This document shows, one piece after another, positions 62,197-64,000 of a stretch of 64,000 nt of DNA (positions are counted from its first letter, which is position 1; the number at the start of each line of letters is the position of its first letter). The notes under the pieces were generated by a model, which saw nothing but the letters and a program-made list of their open reading frames with translations, did no database searches and had not been told where the DNA came from. The DNA comes from Caulobacter sp. 602-1 (GTDB lineage: Bacteria > Pseudomonadota > Alphaproteobacteria > Caulobacterales > Caulobacteraceae), in assembly GCF_003931565.1 (NCBI RefSeq), contig NZ_RRYI01000010.1, positions 62,001 through 126,000 on the forward strand. The letters run 5' to 3'. The translations under genes were made by a program, and so were the position numbers.

Positions 62197-62925
62197 ATGA
62201 GCCTGCCGCCGATCGACGCGAAATTCGACACGATCCACGACGGCGCCGTGCGCGAGACCGGCGCGGCGCTGACGCCCAAGCACGCGGCCACCGTGATCAT
62301 CGTCCGCACCGACGGTCCGCAACCGCGCCTGCTGATGGGCCGGCGCAACGGCGGCCACGCCTTCATGCCCGACAAGTGGGTGTTCCCCGGCGGCCGGGTC
62401 GACCGGACCGACTACGACGCCCCCAGCGCCAGCGAGCTCGCGCCCGAGGTCGCCGCGCGTCTGGAGCAGGAACCCCGTCACCCCAGGCCCGCCCGCCTGG
62501 CCCGCGCCCTGGCCCTGGCGGCGGTGCGGGAGACGTTCGAGGAGACAGGCCTGCTGCTGGCCCGCCAAGCCCCTGTACGGCCCGGCGCGGGGCCCTGGCG
62601 GCCGTTCCTGGCCCAGGGCGCCCTGCCCGACCTGGCGCCGCTGTCCTTTGTCGCGCGCGCCATCACCCCGCCCTATCGCCCGCGCCGTTTCGACGCCCGT
62701 TTCTTCATGGCCCCGGCCGAGGCGCTGCTCAGCCTCGACCGCCGCCCCGACTGCGGCGAGCTGGACGAGATCGCCTGGGTCGACTTCCAGGAGGCGATGG
62801 CGCTGGACCTGCCCAATATCACCCGCTTCGTGGTCCACGAGATCGGCCAGCGTCTCGCCGACACTGGACGGCCGGCCCCGTTCATGCGCTTTCTGAACGG
62901 TAAGCGTCACCTGACGCACCTCTAG
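62197..62925 (+). CDS. NUDIX hydrolase with inserted loop
   Basis: 242 residues. The NUDIX box is split: GG-RVDRTDYDAPSASELAPE is followed by about 35 residues (RLEQEPRHPRPARLARA) before VRETFEETGLLL, so the box is longer than the usual 23 residues. The N-terminal strand AATVIIVRTDGPQPRLLMGRR and FPGGRVD fit. The nucleotide substrate is unknown. It is divergent from the M20 gene. Confidence 0.85.
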   Translation: MSLPPIDAKFDTIHDGAVRETGAALTPKHAATVIIVRTDGPQPRLLMGRRNGGHAFMPDKWVFPGGRVDRTDYDAPSASELAPEVAARLEQEPRHPRPARLARALALAAVRETFEETGLLLARQAPVRPGAGPWRPFLAQGALPDLAPLSFVARAITPPYRPRRFDARFFMAPAEALLSLDRRPDCGELDEIAWVDFQEAMALDLPNITRFVVHEIGQRLADTGRPAPFMRFLNGKRHLTHL

Positions 62926-62946
62926 CGGACTTCCTGGAGGAAGCGC

Positions 62947-63414
62947 ATGCTCGCCACACTGTTCGCCATGGCCCTGGCCGCCACGCCGCCGGCCCCGCCT
63001 CCGGGCGAGATCGACAAGCTCGGCTTCATCGCCGGTTGCTGGACCCTGACCCGGCCCAATGGCACGAAGATCGAGGAACAGTGGCTGGCCCCCGCGGGCG
63101 GCGCGATGATCGGCATGAGCCGCAGCGTTCGCGATGGCAAGCTGCGCGAATTCGAGTTTATGCGCATCCTGCCCGCCGCCGACGGCAAGCTGCAGTACGT
63201 GGCGATTCCCTCCGGCCAGGCCGAGGCGGCGTTTCCGATGCGGGAGATCGGCGAGAACGCCGTCACCTTCGAGGCGCCGGAGCACGACTTTCCGCAGCGG
63301 ATTCTCTATCGCCTGGTTGACAAGGACACCCTGGTGGCCCGGATCGAGGGTTCCGTCGGCGGTCAGGCGCGATCGGCGGACTTTCCCTACACGCGCTGCG
63401 CCGCCGGCAATTGA
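62947..63414 (+). CDS. DUF6265 family secreted protein
   Basis: 155 residues. Short signal (MLATLFAMALAATPPAPPPGE), then a lipocalin-like beta-barrel pattern: GFIAGCWTLTRPNGTKIEEQWLAPAGGAMIGMSRSVRDGKLREFEFMRI, a signature I know as DUF6265. Cys pair C-W and the final TRCAAGN. Function unknown. It lies 21 bp after the NUDIX gene and may be in its operon. Confidence 0.75.
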   Translation: MLATLFAMALAATPPAPPPGEIDKLGFIAGCWTLTRPNGTKIEEQWLAPAGGAMIGMSRSVRDGKLREFEFMRILPAADGKLQYVAIPSGQAEAAFPMREIGENAVTFEAPEHDFPQRILYRLVDKDTLVARIEGSVGGQARSADFPYTRCAAGN

Positions 63415-63438
63415 CTTTGAGTCACCGATGAGTATGTT
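63411..63438 (+). promoter_or_regulatory. putative housekeeping promoter of rpmG
   Basis: TTGACT (63411-63416), 16-bp spacer, TATGTT (63433-63438), 58 bp before the rpmG start. The -35 overlaps the previous stop codon. Confidence 0.5.
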
Positions 63439-63495
63439 CCGCGCCTCCTATTTCCAACGCGCGGGAACCTGCGCGACCACCGCAGGGATTCGACC

Positions 63496-63663
63496 ATGGC
63501 CAAACCGGCTTCCATCAAGATCCGCCTGAACTCGACGGCGGACACCGGCTTCTTCTACGTCACCAAGAAGAACGCCCGCACCAAGACCGAAAAGATGGTG
63601 CTGAAGAAGTACGACCCGGTCATCCGCAAGCACGTCGAATTCCGCGAAGGCAAGATCAAGTAG
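63496..63663 (+). CDS. rpmG: 50S ribosomal protein L33
   Basis: 55 residues, the standard size, with IKIRLNSTADTGFFYVTKKN and RTKTEKMVLKKYDPVIRKHVEF. It has no CxxC pairs, so it is the zinc-free (C-minus) form. It is monocistronic, with a promoter close before and a strong terminator after it. Confidence 0.97.
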   Translation: MAKPASIKIRLNSTADTGFFYVTKKNARTKTEKMVLKKYDPVIRKHVEFREGKIK

Positions 63664-63690
63664 GATCGCCTTACGCGCTACGACATCAAG

Positions 63691-63720
63691 ACGCCCGGCT
63701 AGCGATGGCCGGGCGTTTTT
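63691..63720 (+). terminator. rho-independent terminator of rpmG
   Basis: ACGCCCGGC / GCCGGGCGT, a perfect 9-bp stem with an 8-base loop, followed by TTTTT. Confidence 0.9.
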
Positions 63721-63757
63721 GATTCTGGGTGCCTCGCATCCTGGAGAGGACCCAGGC

Positions 63758-64000
63758 TCAGCGCCCGATCCAGAGCCAGCGGAAGAACGCGAAGCTTCCC
63801 CAGACCACCGTCACGGCCAGCAGCACCGGCCCGACGCAGATGGCGACGAACGCGCCCAGCATCGCGGCGGTGGATAGTCCGCCCGACAGATGATCGCTGG
63901 CCTGGGCGCCCATCCGGAACAGGGCCACGCAGGTCAGCAGACCCAGGACCAGCCAGGCGCCCGGGAATGGGCGCCTGCTCGCACGCGCTCTAGACTTCAT
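63758..64000 (-). CDS. small membrane protein at the window edge
   Basis: 80 residues. The ATG sits at the last three bases, so an upstream extension cannot be ruled out. A basic N-terminus (MKSRARASRRPF) is followed by two hydrophobic helices (PGAWLVLGLLTCVALFRMG and GAFVAICVGPVLLAVTVVWGSFAFF). No domain is recognised. It faces the rpmG terminator. Confidence 0.6.
   Translation of the reverse strand: MKSRARASRRPFPGAWLVLGLLTCVALFRMGAQASDHLSGGLSTAAMLGAFVAICVGPVLLAVTVVWGSFAFFRWLWIGR

Overview
The window looks like chromosome of a high-GC alphaproteobacterium close to Caulobacter. The indicators are gatC-gatA divergent from ruvX, a pyrB gene followed by a degenerate dihydroorotase, an RcnB-like secreted protein, a Caulobacter-type capsule locus (priming transferase, flippase, GT2, deacetylase, polymerase, CpsD-like, Wzz, Wza), and the very high third-position GC of the housekeeping genes. 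The genus is inferred from gene content and style, not from a marker gene.

Layout. (1) 1-2400 is a scrapyard of mobile DNA: the 3' end of a Ti-type conjugative relaxase, a DUF6118-like gene, a tRNA-Cys and a truncated IS3-family element. (2) 2409-15115 is a lower-GC, probably acquired polysaccharide cluster: SDR enzyme, GH39-like glycosidase, three GT4 glycosyltransferases, flippase, Wzy-like polymerase, two kinds of acyltransferase and an alkaline-phosphatase-fold protein. (3) 15344-19373 is a minus-strand precursor operon: priming sugar transferase, GalE, UDP-glucose dehydrogenase and UDP-glucuronate 4-epimerase, which would supply UDP-Gal, UDP-GlcA and UDP-GalA. (4) About 19.5-26.6 kb is a mobile island made of two small integrative elements in tandem. 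Each has a P4-type tyrosine integrase facing away from a copy of the tRNA-Ser 3' end, with its own direct repeats just upstream. Cargo includes ArdA, a frameshifted Tlde1-like L,D-transpeptidase-fold gene, a lipoprotein and proteins of unknown function. (5) 26.8-35.9 kb is a second, complete Wzx/Wzy capsule locus including Wzz, a CpsD-like ATPase without its Walker A lysine, and Wza. (6) 36-64 kb is ordinary chromosome: GST, GatCAB, RuvX, PyrB and pseudo-dihydroorotase, PlsY, DprA, TopA, RNase R, an aminotransferase, an M20 peptidase, NUDIX and L33.

How the genes fit together. Two Wzx/Wzy assembly lines sit about 11 kb apart with the mobile island between them. The first has no Wzz or Wza of its own, so it may share the export machinery of the second or another locus. 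The nucleotide-sugar operon could feed both.

The most interesting feature is the tandem tRNA-Ser island. An exact 14-bp copy of the tRNA-Ser 3' end lies 4.5 kb inside the island, and the two integrases are paralogous but have different repeats in front of them. This suggests that a second element inserted beside an older one, leaving an accretion array of very small integrase elements. Other points worth checking are the pseudo-enzymes (CpsD-like and PyrC'), a strong hairpin next to the ribosome site of a Sel1-like gene, and a perfect palindrome between the divergent glycosidase and glycosyltransferase genes.
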